DNA of 64,000 nt from Aquabacterium commune (GTDB lineage Bacteria; Pseudomonadota; Gammaproteobacteria; Burkholderiales; Burkholderiaceae_C). Positions 25,573 to 34,938 of the stretch are shown piece after piece. The stretch lies in assembly GCF_004362855.1 (NCBI RefSeq), contig NZ_SNXW01000008.1, positions 175,371 to 239,370 on the forward strand. Direction: 5' to 3'. A program made the translations under genes and the position numbers. The notes beneath the pieces were generated by a model, which saw only the letters and a list, made by a program, of their open reading frames with translations, ran no database searches and was not told the DNA's origin. Every line of letters starts with the position of its first letter. The first letter of the stretch is position 1.

Positions 25573-25771
25573 GGCATCTCTCCTTCAACGGTGTTGTGTC
25601 GTTCCGTGGAGGAGTCTCGGTCCGTGCAACGTGTCACGGTCTGCGCGTTTTCCTGGGGCGCAAGGCTGTGGCACCGCAATGCGGGGGGCGCAATTGTCAG
25701 CTGCCTGACGCTTGGCGCTTTGGGCCGATGGGGTATTCCCGAGCGACCGCTTCAGGCTGCTTGCGCCGCGC

Positions 25772-28633
25772 TCAGACCACGTCGGCGGGCGGGCGGCGCT
25801 GCAGCACCCCGATGGGCGGGGCCCAGCGCGCGCCCTTGGCCTTCTTGGCCGTCACCAGCGTCACGTCGGCGGGCTCGAAGACCTCGACGTTGTGCGTGAT
25901 GGGCGTGGTCAGCACGTACTGCGCGCGCGTGGAGCGCAGGAAGTGGCCGACCAGCTGGATGTTGCGCACGTCCAGGTGGGCGAAGGGTTCGTCGATGAAG
26001 ACGAAGCCGCCGGGGGTTTCGTCGTCCTTCATCAGGCCCACCAGCAGGATCAGGGATTTGATGACCTGCTGGCCGCCCGAGGCTTCGCCGTCGTTCAAGC
26101 CGATGTGGCCCTTGCCGTCGAAGTTGAAGTGCACCTTGAGTTCGGCCTGGCGCAGGCTGACGTCGTCCTGGCCGAGGTGGGGCAGCTCGCACTGCACATC
26201 GACGCCGGCCAGCTGGCCCAGCTCGATGATGTTCTTGCGGTAGCGGCGCACGGTGACTTTGAGCACGTCGGTGTAGCGGTCGCGGGCGTTGTCCACGGCG
26301 ATGGCCGCGGCGGCGTTGCTGGCCTTGCGCTGGCCGAGTTCGTCTTCCTGGCGCAGCACGTTGGCGTTCATCAGCGTGAGTTGCTCGGCGACGGTGCCAT
26401 CGGTCTCCCACTGGCCTTCGCTGAGTTCGCGGTCCACGGCCTCGGCGCGCAGGCGGGCCTGGGTGGCGTTGCCGTAGTGGGTCTGCATGTCGCGCAGGCG
26501 CTCGGCGCGGCGCCAGGCCGCGGGCAGCGAGAGCTTGACCTCGCGGGACATCACGGCCTGGCCCATGAGGTCGTCGAAGCGGGCCTGCCACTCGCGCTCG
26601 TGCTGGGCGCTGCGTTGCTCGATGTGGGCCAGGCGCTCCTGGGCCTGGCGGTAGGCGTGCTGCGCGTGGGTCTGCGCGACCACGGCGCGCTTGAGGTCGG
26701 CTTCGGCCTGTTGCCAGCGCTCGCCGGCGTCCACCCGGGCCTGCTTGAGCACGGGCAACTGGCGGCGGGCCTCGTTGAACTCGGCTTCGCGCTCGATCAG
26801 TTCGGCCGCGGCGGTGAAGCCTTGCGCGGCCTGGCGGGCGTCCTGCAGCTGGCGCTCGAAGAAGGCCTGGTCGCGCACGATGCGCGTCATTTCCTCGTCG
26901 AGCTGGGCCAGGCGATTTTCGATGGAGGCGCGGCGCGTGGCCACGGCCGAGGCGCCGAACTGGTGCTGGCCGGGGTCCACCCAGACGGAGCGGCCGCCAC
27001 GGCCATCGCGGTGGTAGGCCTCGGGGGTGATCCATTCGCCACCGGCTTTCACACCGGCCTCGGTGCTGTCCACGCGCTGGATGTGCGAGAGCTGGCGCAG
27101 CAGCCAGCGCGGTACCGGGGCGCTGAATTTGAGCACGGCCAGCAGGCTGTGCTTGTCGGTGCCGGTGAGGCTGGCGGGCGCGTGGTCGGCATCGGCCACG
27201 ATGTAGTGGCGGTAGCGTTCGCGCTCGGCCAGGGCCATGGCCTGCGCTTCCTGGCCGGGCTGGGCCAGCACCACCACCCAGCGGCTGCCGCGCAGCACGC
27301 CTTCGGCGGCGGCACGCCAGCGCTCGTCGGCGATCTCGATGACGTCGGCGATCAGGTGGTGATGGATGCCGGCCTCGTCGAGCACGCGGCGAAAGCGCGT
27401 GACGTCGGGCGGGGGCGGGGCCTGGCGCTGGCCTTGGAGGGCACTGAAAGCTTTTTGCGCGTCGTCGCGCTGGTCCTTCAGGCGCTGCCATTGGGCGGAC
27501 AGCTTTTGCTTGTGTTCGCTGAGCTCGGCGATGCGCGTGGTGAGCTGGGCCGCATCGCCCTCGACCACGGCCAGGCCTTGCAGCTCGTCGGCGCGCTTGA
27601 CGGTGAGCTCCATGGGGCGCTCGGCGTCACGGGCTTCTTCCTGCAGGCGGCGTGCGGTGCGGACCTTGGCTTCGAGCGATTCGACGTGCTCGGCCGCGGC
27701 GGTCTGCTCGTGCAGGCGCTGCAGCAGTTCGGCCTTGACCTGGCCATGGGCGCGGCGGTCATCGCTCGATTGCAGGCGCTGGCGGTGCAGCTCGCGCAGC
27801 TTGGTGGCGAGCTGCTTGCGTGTCTCGTGGTTGGCCATCACGGGCACGACCTCGGTGGCCAGGCGCTCGCGCTCCTGGCACTTGAGCTCGTACTGGCGGT
27901 GGTTGTTGACGCGCACCTCCAGCTCGGCGCGCTGGGCGCGGCCGTGCGAGAGCTCGCGCTCGGCGGCTTCGACTTCCTGCGTCAATTGGCGCTGGTGGCT
28001 GCGCGCCTCGTCGTAGCGGTCGAGCACGTCCTGGTCGCCGAAGACGTCGAAGACGAGCTTGAGCAGCTCTTTGGGCGAGTACTCGCACAGGCGGTCGGTC
28101 TGGCCCTGTTCGAGCGCCAGCACCTTGGCGATGGCGCGCGACAGGCCCGCACCTTCGAGGCGCTTGCGCCAGTTGTCGATGCCCAGCCAGTCCTTGTCGC
28201 TGGTGACGCTGGGGCCGCCCGCACTGCCCGTGCCGCTGCGCTCGATCAGCTGCTCGATGCTGACATCGCCTTCGACCATGGTGTAGCGGCGCGTCCAGTC
28301 GCCGCCGTTGCGGTCGATGCGGCAGGCCAGGGTGACGACGTCGGCGTAGAGCAGGCAGCGCGCGAAGGGCCGGTTGGACGATTGGCGGTTGCGCGGGCGG
28401 TTGTCCACCGTGGCGCGCAGCCAGGCGCAGTCGGCGTTGGCGTGGCGCGCGTAGGTTTTGTAGCTGCGCCCGCCCGAGCATTCCAGGCCGAGCAGGGTGC
28501 GCATGGCGTCGAGCAGGGTGGTCTTGCCCGAGCCGTTGGGGCCGGCCACGGTGATGATGGCGCCGTCCAGCGGCAGGGTCAGGCGCTGGCAGTAATCCCA
28601 GTGCAGCAGTTCGAGGCTTTGCAGGTGGAACAT
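25772..28633 (-). CDS. mksB: SMC-family ATPase (MukB/MksB/JetC-like)
   Basis: A 953-residue SMC-like ATPase, near the size of MksB (about 940) and much shorter than MukB. Walker A is GPNGSGKTT (31-39). Long coiled-coil arms (about 240-400 and 590-780) flank a hinge-like globular part (HHHLIADVIEIADERWRAA). The C-terminal head has the ABC signature in GEASGGQQVIKSL and Walker B FVFIDEP (877-883). All ATPase elements look intact. It should form a dimer that entraps or loops DNA with the two upstream gene products. It is the third gene of the operon, 6 bases after the second. No JetD/MksG gene follows. Confidence 0.8.
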   Translation of the reverse strand: MFHLQSLELLHWDYCQRLTLPLDGAIITVAGPNGSGKTTLLDAMRTLLGLECSGGRSYKTYARHANADCAWLRATVDNRPRNRQSSNRPFARCLLYADVVTLACRIDRNGGDWTRRYTMVEGDVSIEQLIERSGTGSAGGPSVTSDKDWLGIDNWRKRLEGAGLSRAIAKVLALEQGQTDRLCEYSPKELLKLVFDVFGDQDVLDRYDEARSHQRQLTQEVEAAERELSHGRAQRAELEVRVNNHRQYELKCQERERLATEVVPVMANHETRKQLATKLRELHRQRLQSSDDRRAHGQVKAELLQRLHEQTAAAEHVESLEAKVRTARRLQEEARDAERPMELTVKRADELQGLAVVEGDAAQLTTRIAELSEHKQKLSAQWQRLKDQRDDAQKAFSALQGQRQAPPPPDVTRFRRVLDEAGIHHHLIADVIEIADERWRAAAEGVLRGSRWVVVLAQPGQEAQAMALAERERYRHYIVADADHAPASLTGTDKHSLLAVLKFSAPVPRWLLRQLSHIQRVDSTEAGVKAGGEWITPEAYHRDGRGGRSVWVDPGQHQFGASAVATRRASIENRLAQLDEEMTRIVRDQAFFERQLQDARQAAQGFTAAAELIEREAEFNEARRQLPVLKQARVDAGERWQQAEADLKRAVVAQTHAQHAYRQAQERLAHIEQRSAQHEREWQARFDDLMGQAVMSREVKLSLPAAWRRAERLRDMQTHYGNATQARLRAEAVDRELSEGQWETDGTVAEQLTLMNANVLRQEDELGQRKASNAAAAIAVDNARDRYTDVLKVTVRRYRKNIIELGQLAGVDVQCELPHLGQDDVSLRQAELKVHFNFDGKGHIGLNDGEASGGQQVIKSLILLVGLMKDDETPGGFVFIDEPFAHLDVRNIQLVGHFLRSTRAQYVLTTPITHNVEVFEPADVTLVTAKKAKGARWAPPIGVLQRRPPADVV

Positions 28634-28639
28634 GGGGGG

Positions 28640-29395
28640 TCAGGCCTCGCCTTGGTTTTCTTCTGGTGCGGTGTCTTCCGGGCCGTCGTCGGTCTCTGCC
28701 AGCGCCGGCTGGGTCAGCGCCAGCGGCAGGCTGGCTTGCAGCTCCTTGGCCTGGGCCAGCACGTCGCCGAGGGCGCCTTGCAGGATGCGCGGGGCGAGCA
28801 CGTCGTAGTCGAGCAGCAAGTCGAGCAGCGGACCTTCGGTGATGTCCTCGCCCTTGCGGACGATGAAGCCGTGGTTTTCCAGGCGCTTGAGGTTGGTGTC
28901 CAGGCGCGTTTTCTTGCCCAGCTGCACACCGAAGTCGGCCAGCAGCGCGCGGTAGGACACCAGCGGGCTGACGCTGGCGGCGGTGGGCACGGGCTTGTCC
29001 TTGCCGAACATGTCGTTCTGGGTGTCGCCCTCGCCGTGCTTGTCGATGCTGGCGGCGCGGGCGGCCTGGCGTTCGCGCTTGGGCAGCACAATCAGCGCCC
29101 ACAGCAGCACCAGCAGCGAGACGGCGTCGCGCGGCAGGTCGATGTTGTTGTGGCTGTTGAGGCCGGCTTCGCCGAAGACGGCGGTCTCGGCCGGGCGCAG
29201 CAGGGCGACGCTGACGTGGTCGGCGTAGAGGTTGTCGATCAGGCGCAGGCCGACCTGGGCCAGGCGCTCTTGCGTGGCGGCCCAGAGGTCGGCGTCGATG
29301 AGGGCGCGCTTGACCTTGGGGTGCTGGCGCGGCAGCCAGCGGCGCGCCAGCAGTTCGGCCGACAGCAGGGCCGCGTCATCGAGGTGGGTGCTCAT
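28640..29395 (-). CDS. MksE/JetB-like (KITE) subunit of SMC complex
   Basis: A 251-residue protein. The middle (RDAVSLLVLLWALIVLPKRERQ) and the later winged-helix part (YRALLADFGVQLGKKTRLDTNLKRLENHGFIVRKG) fit the tandem winged-helix MukE/MksE/JetB (DUF4194-type) subunits. Its C-terminal tail is acidic. Its start overlaps the stop of the upstream gene (ATGA at 29392-29395), and the SMC gene starts 6 bases after its stop. Assignment rests on the operon layout plus weak sequence pattern. Confidence 0.6.
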   Translation of the reverse strand: MSTHLDDAALLSAELLARRWLPRQHPKVKRALIDADLWAATQERLAQVGLRLIDNLYADHVSVALLRPAETAVFGEAGLNSHNNIDLPRDAVSLLVLLWALIVLPKRERQAARAASIDKHGEGDTQNDMFGKDKPVPTAASVSPLVSYRALLADFGVQLGKKTRLDTNLKRLENHGFIVRKGEDITEGPLLDLLLDYDVLAPRILQGALGDVLAQAKELQASLPLALTQPALAETDDGPEDTAPEENQGEA

Positions 29396-30819
29396 GGGGT
29401 GTTCGTGTCAGGTGCGGTGTCCAGCGGGCGCAAGGTGCCGACGCTGATGAGGGCCACGGCCTCGTCGTCTGTGCCGGTGTGGCGGGGCTCGAAGGCCCAG
29501 GCCCAGGGCGTGCGCGCCAGGTCGCCGGTGAGGCCCTTGAGCGTTTGCGCCTGCGCGTCGCCCACCAGGGGCAGCAGCTGCAGGCGGTAGGCGGCCTGGG
29601 CGAAGCGGCCGCCCAGGATGGCGTCGCTCAGCGGGCGGGTGGGGTTTTGGGCCTGGCCTGCCTGTTCGTGCCAGCGGCCGAACTGGTGGACCAGCGCGCC
29701 GAGCTCGGCCGGCAGGCTCAGGGTTTCCAGCGCACCCTCGGCGGCGGCGGCCGGTGGGGGCAGGCCGGCGGCGGCATCGGGGCTGGGGCGGTCGCGTTCG
29801 AATTCGCCCTCGGCCACGTCCAGCAGGTCGTGCGGGCTGACCAGCACAGGGCGCACAGGCACGCTCAAAGCATCGCCCAGCAGCGCGTGCAGGGCCGGAT
29901 GCTGCTGCAGCCACAGGCGCACGTCCGAGGTCGTCAAGCCGGTGGAGCCCAGCGTGACGCGCTGGCGGTCGGCCTGTTGCAGCGCGCGGGTGAACTGGCT
30001 GGCCATGGCCAGCAGGCGGGCCTGCTCCTGGCCGATGGCGCGGGCCTCGCGCTCCAGGCGCGGGTCGTCGTGCTCGGCGCGGATCAGCGCAGTCAGGGCC
30101 TGGCCGGCGCGGTCCACCAGTTGCAAGGCGCGGTCGAAGCGGGGCTGGGCGGCGCGCAGGCGGGCTTCGGAGCCGCTGGCGATGGCTTCGGCGAAGCCGT
30201 CGTGCAGCCGCGCCAGCTGGGCGTGCAGGTGCTGGAGGTGGTTGGCGTTGACCAGGCCGAGCTGCTGGGCGCCGGCCACCTGGGCCAGCAGGCCGGACAT
30301 CTCGTCGTCCTCGGCCGATGTGCTGGGCGTGGTCAAGGACGCCAGCAGCGCGTGCACCTGCTGCGCCAGCGGCGAGAGGTGGTAATCCTGCGGGGTGGCA
30401 TCCCAGACCAGCAAGCCGAGCTCGCGCAGGCGCTTGAGCGCGCTGTCCAGCGCCTCGGGCAGCAGCATGTGGAAGAGCCGGTTGACGTCGTCGCGCGAGA
30501 GGCGCGCCTGCGGCTGGCTGGCGAGCGCCATGAAGCACCACAGGCGCAGTTGCACGCCGGCCTGGGCGCCGCCGAACAGGCCACGCAGGGCGTCGATCAG
30601 GCGCAGGCGTTGCTGCAGCGCCGAGGCCAGGGGCTGCTCGGGGACGGCGTCGGCGTCGCGAAAGAAGTGTTCGAAGCGCTGGCTGTCCGCGGGGGTGTGG
30701 CCCTGGCCAGGGCCGCTGCCGCTGCCAATGCCGAGGCTCGTGGCGCCGTCCGTGGCACGGTGTGCGAGGGCGCCGTCGTGCGGGGCCGGGCGCGGAAGCT
30801 CGTGCAGGGGCTCGGGCAT
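29392..30819 (-). CDS. MukF/MksF/JetA-like kleisin candidate
   Basis: A 475-residue mostly helical protein. An N-terminal winged-helix-like region (LRLWCFMALASQPQARLSRDDVNRLFHMLLPEALDSALKRLRELGLLVWD) is followed by long helices and a C-terminal domain, as in the MukF/MksF/JetA kleisins that bridge SMC heads. ATG at 30819 (MPEPLHEL) is chosen; the upstream frame has no features. It is the first gene of a three-gene operon in kleisin-KITE-SMC order, the order also seen in Wadjet jetABC. The name is inference; no close match is claimed. Confidence 0.6.
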   Translation of the reverse strand: MPEPLHELPRPAPHDGALAHRATDGATSLGIGSGSGPGQGHTPADSQRFEHFFRDADAVPEQPLASALQQRLRLIDALRGLFGGAQAGVQLRLWCFMALASQPQARLSRDDVNRLFHMLLPEALDSALKRLRELGLLVWDATPQDYHLSPLAQQVHALLASLTTPSTSAEDDEMSGLLAQVAGAQQLGLVNANHLQHLHAQLARLHDGFAEAIASGSEARLRAAQPRFDRALQLVDRAGQALTALIRAEHDDPRLEREARAIGQEQARLLAMASQFTRALQQADRQRVTLGSTGLTTSDVRLWLQQHPALHALLGDALSVPVRPVLVSPHDLLDVAEGEFERDRPSPDAAAGLPPPAAAAEGALETLSLPAELGALVHQFGRWHEQAGQAQNPTRPLSDAILGGRFAQAAYRLQLLPLVGDAQAQTLKGLTGDLARTPWAWAFEPRHTGTDDEAVALISVGTLRPLDTAPDTNTP

Positions 30820-30925
30820 GGCTCGTGTTGGACGCGTGAAAAGTGGGGGCGCGAGGGCGCAGGGTCGGGTACGCATTATCCCGGACTTGCCGGCCAGGGC
30901 CGCTCCGCAAATCCAACCCCGCACA

Positions 30926-30972
30926 CCCCCGCATCACCCCCGCATCACGCCCGTGTTGCCGCCCGTGTTGCC
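30926..30972. repeat. short tandem repeats in the SMC/methyltransferase divergent promoter
   Basis: Two exact 11-mers CCCCCGCATCA (30926-30947) are followed by two exact 12-mers GCCCGTGTTGCC (30949-30972). They sit between the divergent kleisin-like and methyltransferase genes, where promoters must lie. Confidence 0.8.
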
Positions 30973-31006
30973 GCCCTGCGGGCAAACCCCGCTACCATGC
31001 ACGCGG

Positions 31007-32203
31007 ATGAGCGACACCCCCCGCACCGAATGGACCGGCGCCGATGGCGTGACCCACACCCTGCGCTGGTGCAGCCTGGCCGATGTGCCGCCGCCGCGCC
31101 GCGTGCAGCTGGCCGATGACACCCTCTCGGCCGATGCCGCCTACCGCCTGGTGTGCGAGGGCACGGCGCTGCTGTGGCAGGGCGATTTCCACCAGGCCCG
31201 CCAGATGCTGCAGGCCCTGGGGCGCCGCGTGGACAAGGCCGCGGAACGCGCAGCACAACGCGCCACACAGCGTGCCCCCCGCGCCACCGACATCACCCAG
31301 ACCTTCCACCGGCACCGCAAGGCCCAGGCCGAGCGCGCCCGCATCCTGGGCCTGCTGCTGGTCCCCTTCGATGCCGACCACGGCATCCCGCTGCGCCGCG
31401 CGCCCGACGCCCGCCTGGCCTGCCGGGAAGCGCACGGCGCCGTCGATGCGCCGTACGCGGCCTCGCTGCGCGAACTGCAAGGCATCATCGGCGCGCACGA
31501 ATGGCGCAAAAAAGGCGTGCCCGTGCCAGCGCTGGGCGCCAGCGTCCACCCGCACCACGGCGTGTTCTCGCCGGTGCGTGGCGAGTACCTCGACCTCATC
31601 CGCGACGCGCCCTTGCCCGCCGCCCTGACCGCGCAAGGGCCGCAAGGCGAGGCCTGGGACATCGGCGCGGGCACCGGGGTGATCGCGGCCCTGCTGGCGC
31701 GCCGCGGTGTGCCGCACGTGCTGGCCACCGAACTGGCGCCACGGGCCCTGGCCTGCGCGCAGGACAACCTCCAGCGCCTGGCCCTGGCCCGGCGCGTCAC
31801 GCTGCTGCAGGCCGACCTGTTCCCGCTGCCTGCAGCCGATGGCGCCACCCGCCGATCGGCCCTCATCGTCTGCAACCCGCCCTGGTTGCCCGGCCACGCC
31901 AGCTCGGCGGTCGAACAGGCCATCTACGACGCCGACAGCCGCATGCTCCGTGGCTTCCTGGCCGGCCTGGCCGCGCACCTGCTGCCCGGCGGCGAGGGCT
32001 GGTTGATCCTGTCGGATTTCGCCGAGCGCCTGGGCCTGCGCTCGCGCGAGCAGCTGCTGGGCTGGACCGCAGACGCCGGCCTGGCCGTGGCCGGGCGCCT
32101 GGACATCCGCCCGCGCCACGGCAAGGCGCAGGACCGCGACGACCCGCTGCACGCCGCGCGCTCGGGCGAGGTCACATCCTTGTGGCGCCTGGTGGCGGCT
32201 TGA
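31007..32203 (+). CDS. class I SAM-dependent methyltransferase
   Basis: A 398-residue protein. The N-terminal half (about 1-200) is an uncharacterised domain with WRKKGVPVPALGASVHPHHGVFSP. The C-terminal half is a Rossmann methyltransferase: motif I WDIGAGTGVIAALLARRG, a second acidic position (LATELAPRALACA), and catalytic-type NPPW in LIVCNPPWLPG, a signature of N-methyltransferases acting on amide or amino nitrogen (HemK/PrmC and RNA guanine enzymes). The substrate is not known. Start ATG at 31007. It is divergent from the SMC operon. Confidence 0.75.
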   Translation: MSDTPRTEWTGADGVTHTLRWCSLADVPPPRRVQLADDTLSADAAYRLVCEGTALLWQGDFHQARQMLQALGRRVDKAAERAAQRATQRAPRATDITQTFHRHRKAQAERARILGLLLVPFDADHGIPLRRAPDARLACREAHGAVDAPYAASLRELQGIIGAHEWRKKGVPVPALGASVHPHHGVFSPVRGEYLDLIRDAPLPAALTAQGPQGEAWDIGAGTGVIAALLARRGVPHVLATELAPRALACAQDNLQRLALARRVTLLQADLFPLPAADGATRRSALIVCNPPWLPGHASSAVEQAIYDADSRMLRGFLAGLAAHLLPGGEGWLILSDFAERLGLRSREQLLGWTADAGLAVAGRLDIRPRHGKAQDRDDPLHAARSGEVTSLWRLVAA

Positions 32204-32340
32204 CGGCCACCCCCGCCCCCACCCCCGCATTCACGGCATCAAGCGGGCAGAGTGCGCCCACTTCGCGCCGGTGTGCTTCAGGTTTTGTGCGACAGTGCTG
32301 ACAAGGGCCCCCCGGCCCGCCCCACCGCGAGGAGGTTGCC

Positions 32341-32529
32341 ATGATGCTGCTCGACGAGATGCTCTCGCTGAACCTGCTGACCGCGGACCAGCACCACGAA
32401 ATCGGCGCCTGGGTGCGCCAGGCCCGCACGCCCGAACGCATCTTGCAGATGCCGCCCCACCTCTGGAAGGTGCTGGAGCAGGCCAGCGTGCTGCTGGACT
32501 TCGACAACCCGGCCGGGCCGCTCCACTGA
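32341..32529 (+). CDS. small conserved-type protein, function unknown
   Basis: A 62-residue acidic, helical, soluble protein with no signal peptide or motif I recognise (MMLLDEMLSLNLLT, then LWKVLEQASVLLDFD). A strong GAGGAGG ribosome site at 32329-32335 is 5 bases before the ATG, good support that it is translated. It lies 137 bases after the methyltransferase and converges on the cyanophycinase-like gene. Confidence 0.6.
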   Translation: MMLLDEMLSLNLLTADQHHEIGAWVRQARTPERILQMPPHLWKVLEQASVLLDFDNPAGPLH

Positions 32530-32551
32530 GCTGAGGCGCTGACCCCGTCGC

Positions 32552-33769
32552 TCAGTACGGGTTCGACGTCAGCGCGCCCGAGATGGCGTCCACATGGTAG
32601 GCCGGCAGGCCCGTCCAGTCGCTGAGGTTGAACACCGTGTCATCGGCCAGCTTGCGCACCTCCACGCTCAGCACCGTCAGCGGCTGGCCGCTGGCACAGG
32701 CCGTGGGCGCTTGCAGCGTGCGCAGGAAGTAGGCGGCGCTCTCGGTCGTGGTGGAGACGTTGGTCACGCGGCGTGCCGTGTAGCTGTAGGGTGCGGCGTT
32801 GCCCTGGCCCTCGACCAGCACGGCCGTTTCCACACCGATGCCGATGCCGCGCACCTGCGTGGCCGGCAGCACGCCGCCGGCACAGCCGAAGCTGCCAGCA
32901 CTGGACGGCGAGGGCTGCACCAGGCGCGACATGAATCCGATGAGGCGACCCATGCGGTCGCGCGTGTCGAGGTGGCTGTCGGTGATGGTGCCGGCCAGCG
33001 CGGGTGGCGCGATGAAGCCACCCGTCAGCGCCAGCGGGCTCGGGTCCAGCGTGACGTAGCGGTTGTAGGGGTTGGACAGCGTCTGATCGGTGGTCACGGT
33101 GCCCCGGAGCGCGGCGAAATCGAACTGACCCAGCACGGCCAGGCCGGCGCTGGTGCCGCCCACCGGCACGTTGCGCGCCATGAGCTGTTGCAGGGTGCGG
33201 TCCAGGGCCGTGCCCTTCCAGGACTTGATGTAGTCGGCCTGGTCGCCGCCGGCGATGAAGACGGCGTTGGCCTTGGCCAGCACCTCGCTCACGCCCGGGT
33301 CGTTGGCCGCGGCCAGGCTGGGCACGACCAGCGTTTCCACCGAGCTCAGTCCGAGCGCCGCGCCGCCCACCCAGCCGTCGATGGCCGGGCCGGTGGTGCT
33401 GCCGTTGGCGTCGCTGTGGAAGATGTAGGGGTCGTAGGCCTCGGTGCCAGTGGCACGGATGACGACGAAGCGCCCACCGGTGCCCGGACGGACGCCAGCG
33501 CGCGTGATCATCCAGCGGAAGGCCTCATCCACATCGGGGCCGCCGCCCATGAGCACCAGCGAGGGCGCAGCCGGCGCCAGCGTCTGCACCGCGGCAGTGG
33601 CGTCGCCCGTGACGAAGTAGGAGAAGGGCTTTTTGCCCGCCTGGGCCGGGCCGCTGAGGGCGATGCCGGCCAGCAGGCCGAAGCCCAGCACCAGTCGGGT
33701 CGCCAGCCGGTTCGCAGGTTGGCTCGCGGCTTGGGTCGCCAGATGGCGGGTGGGGGCGGTGCGGGACAT
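32552..33769 (-). CDS. secreted cyanophycinase-like peptidase (S51-like)
   Basis: A 405-residue exported protein. The signal peptide covers about 1-44 (LSGPAQA, then GKK). The class I glutamine-amidotransferase-like fold of peptidase S51 is seen: LVLMGGGPDVDEAFRWM, FIAGGDQADYIKSWKGT and nucleophile Ser208 in PVGGTSAGLAV. Typical cyanophycinases are shorter; here about 130 extra residues follow, including two or more Cys. Cyanophycinase hydrolyses the Asp-Arg storage polymer; this extracellular form may use external cyanophycin or another peptide. GAGGAG upstream supports the ATG at 33769. It is divergent from the AraC regulator. Confidence 0.78.
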   Translation of the reverse strand: MSRTAPTRHLATQAASQPANRLATRLVLGFGLLAGIALSGPAQAGKKPFSYFVTGDATAAVQTLAPAAPSLVLMGGGPDVDEAFRWMITRAGVRPGTGGRFVVIRATGTEAYDPYIFHSDANGSTTGPAIDGWVGGAALGLSSVETLVVPSLAAANDPGVSEVLAKANAVFIAGGDQADYIKSWKGTALDRTLQQLMARNVPVGGTSAGLAVLGQFDFAALRGTVTTDQTLSNPYNRYVTLDPSPLALTGGFIAPPALAGTITDSHLDTRDRMGRLIGFMSRLVQPSPSSAGSFGCAGGVLPATQVRGIGIGVETAVLVEGQGNAAPYSYTARRVTNVSTTTESAAYFLRTLQAPTACASGQPLTVLSVEVRKLADDTVFNLSDWTGLPAYHVDAISGALTSNPY

Positions 33770-33915
33770 GGCGGAACTCCTCAGGCAGGCGGGGCAGACC
33801 CTCATCCTAGACCTGTGGCGTGACGCTGGAAAGACGTGATGCCCCACCCATCCCAGGAAAACCCTGGACACAGGGGTGACCCGGGAGGCGTCGGCTGGCC
33901 TACGATCCACGGGTC

Positions 33916-34911
33916 ATGCTGATTTCCCCGATCCACCTCCGCACCCTCGTTGACACGCTGGACCTCGCGGGCCACCCTGCACGCACCGTGCTGGCCGAAG
34001 CCGGCCTGTCGCCCGAGTCGATCGACCCCCAAGGCCCCTGGGTGCCCGAAGAGCGCTTCGACCAGCTCATGCGCGCCTCACAGCAGGTCACTGGCAACCC
34101 GGCGTACGGCATGCTGGTCAGCACCAGCCTGGCCCTGACGCGCTACGGGCCGCAGGCCATGTTGATCATCCAGGCGCCCACCATGCGCCACGCCGTGCGC
34201 GACACCCGCCACTTCTCACCCTTGCTGCTCGAACAGCCCGAGCTGGACATCCGCGAACAAGCAGGCGAGGCCTGGTTGAGCGTGAAACCGCTGGGCACCA
34301 CCCTGGCGGGTCAACGCTTTCGCACCGAGTGGCTGATGTGCCTGGCGGTGCAACTGGCCCGCCGTGCAGGCGGCCGTGAAGGCGACCTGCGCGAGGTGCG
34401 CTTTGCCTACCCTCGCCCCGATTACGCAGCGGTGTACGAAGCCAACTTCGGCGCGTGCCTGCAGTTCGATGCGGCCGAGAGCGGCCTGCGCTTCCCCAGC
34501 GCCTTGCTGGACCTGCCCATCCCTGGCCACGACCGCATGGTCTATGAAGGGATGCGCGTGCAGGTCGATGCGTTGATGGCGCAACGGCTCAACCGGGTCG
34601 ATGTGGTGCAGGCGCTGCGGGGCCGCATCATGGCCGCCTTGCCGCGCCTGATGGCGGTCGATGAGGCCGCGCAGGCCATGGACATGAGCGGGCGCACCTT
34701 GCGCCGCCACCTGTCGGCGCGTGGCCTGGGTTATGCCGAGCTGGTCCAGCAGTGCCAGCGCGAACTGGCCGAGCGCCTTTTGCGCGAGGGGCGCGTGCCA
34801 CTGAAACAGATCGCCGACGAAACCGGCTTTTCATCGCCCAGCTGCTTCCACCGCGCCTTCCGGCGCTGGCACGGGGCCACGCCGCTGGAGTGGCGCGAAC
34901 AGCGCCCGTGA
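33916..34911 (+). CDS. AraC-family transcriptional regulator
   Basis: A 331-residue regulator. The N-terminal part (about 20-200) matches the arabinose-binding-like domain of the OruR/ArgR-type group (PF12625 style; YGPQAMLIIQAPTMRHAVR). The C-terminal double helix-turn-helix is intact (MDMSGRTLRRHLSARGLGYAELVQQCQRELAERLL, IADETGFSSPSCFHRAFRRWHGATP). It is divergent from the cyanophycinase-like gene, with a hairpin-like CCCTG-GACA-CAGGG at 33862-33875 between them, and may control that gene. Confidence 0.88.
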   Translation: MLISPIHLRTLVDTLDLAGHPARTVLAEAGLSPESIDPQGPWVPEERFDQLMRASQQVTGNPAYGMLVSTSLALTRYGPQAMLIIQAPTMRHAVRDTRHFSPLLLEQPELDIREQAGEAWLSVKPLGTTLAGQRFRTEWLMCLAVQLARRAGGREGDLREVRFAYPRPDYAAVYEANFGACLQFDAAESGLRFPSALLDLPIPGHDRMVYEGMRVQVDALMAQRLNRVDVVQALRGRIMAALPRLMAVDEAAQAMDMSGRTLRRHLSARGLGYAELVQQCQRELAERLLREGRVPLKQIADETGFSSPSCFHRAFRRWHGATPLEWREQRP

Positions 34912-34938
34912 AGCGCCAACGTGCCGGGGTGGCGCGCT

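Noticed and set aside
25712..29590. A plus-strand open frame of 1292 codons opposite the SMC operon
   Set aside because: Its translation is low-complexity (Val/Ala/Leu/Gly/Gln-rich) with no motif. The minus-strand frames carry clear ATPase and winged-helix motifs with tight operon spacing; high GC explains the long antisense frame.
30395..31006. N-terminal extension of the methyltransferase to 602 residues
   Set aside because: The extension runs antisense through the kleisin-like gene and is Ser/Arg-rich; the ATG at 31007 begins the recognisable protein.
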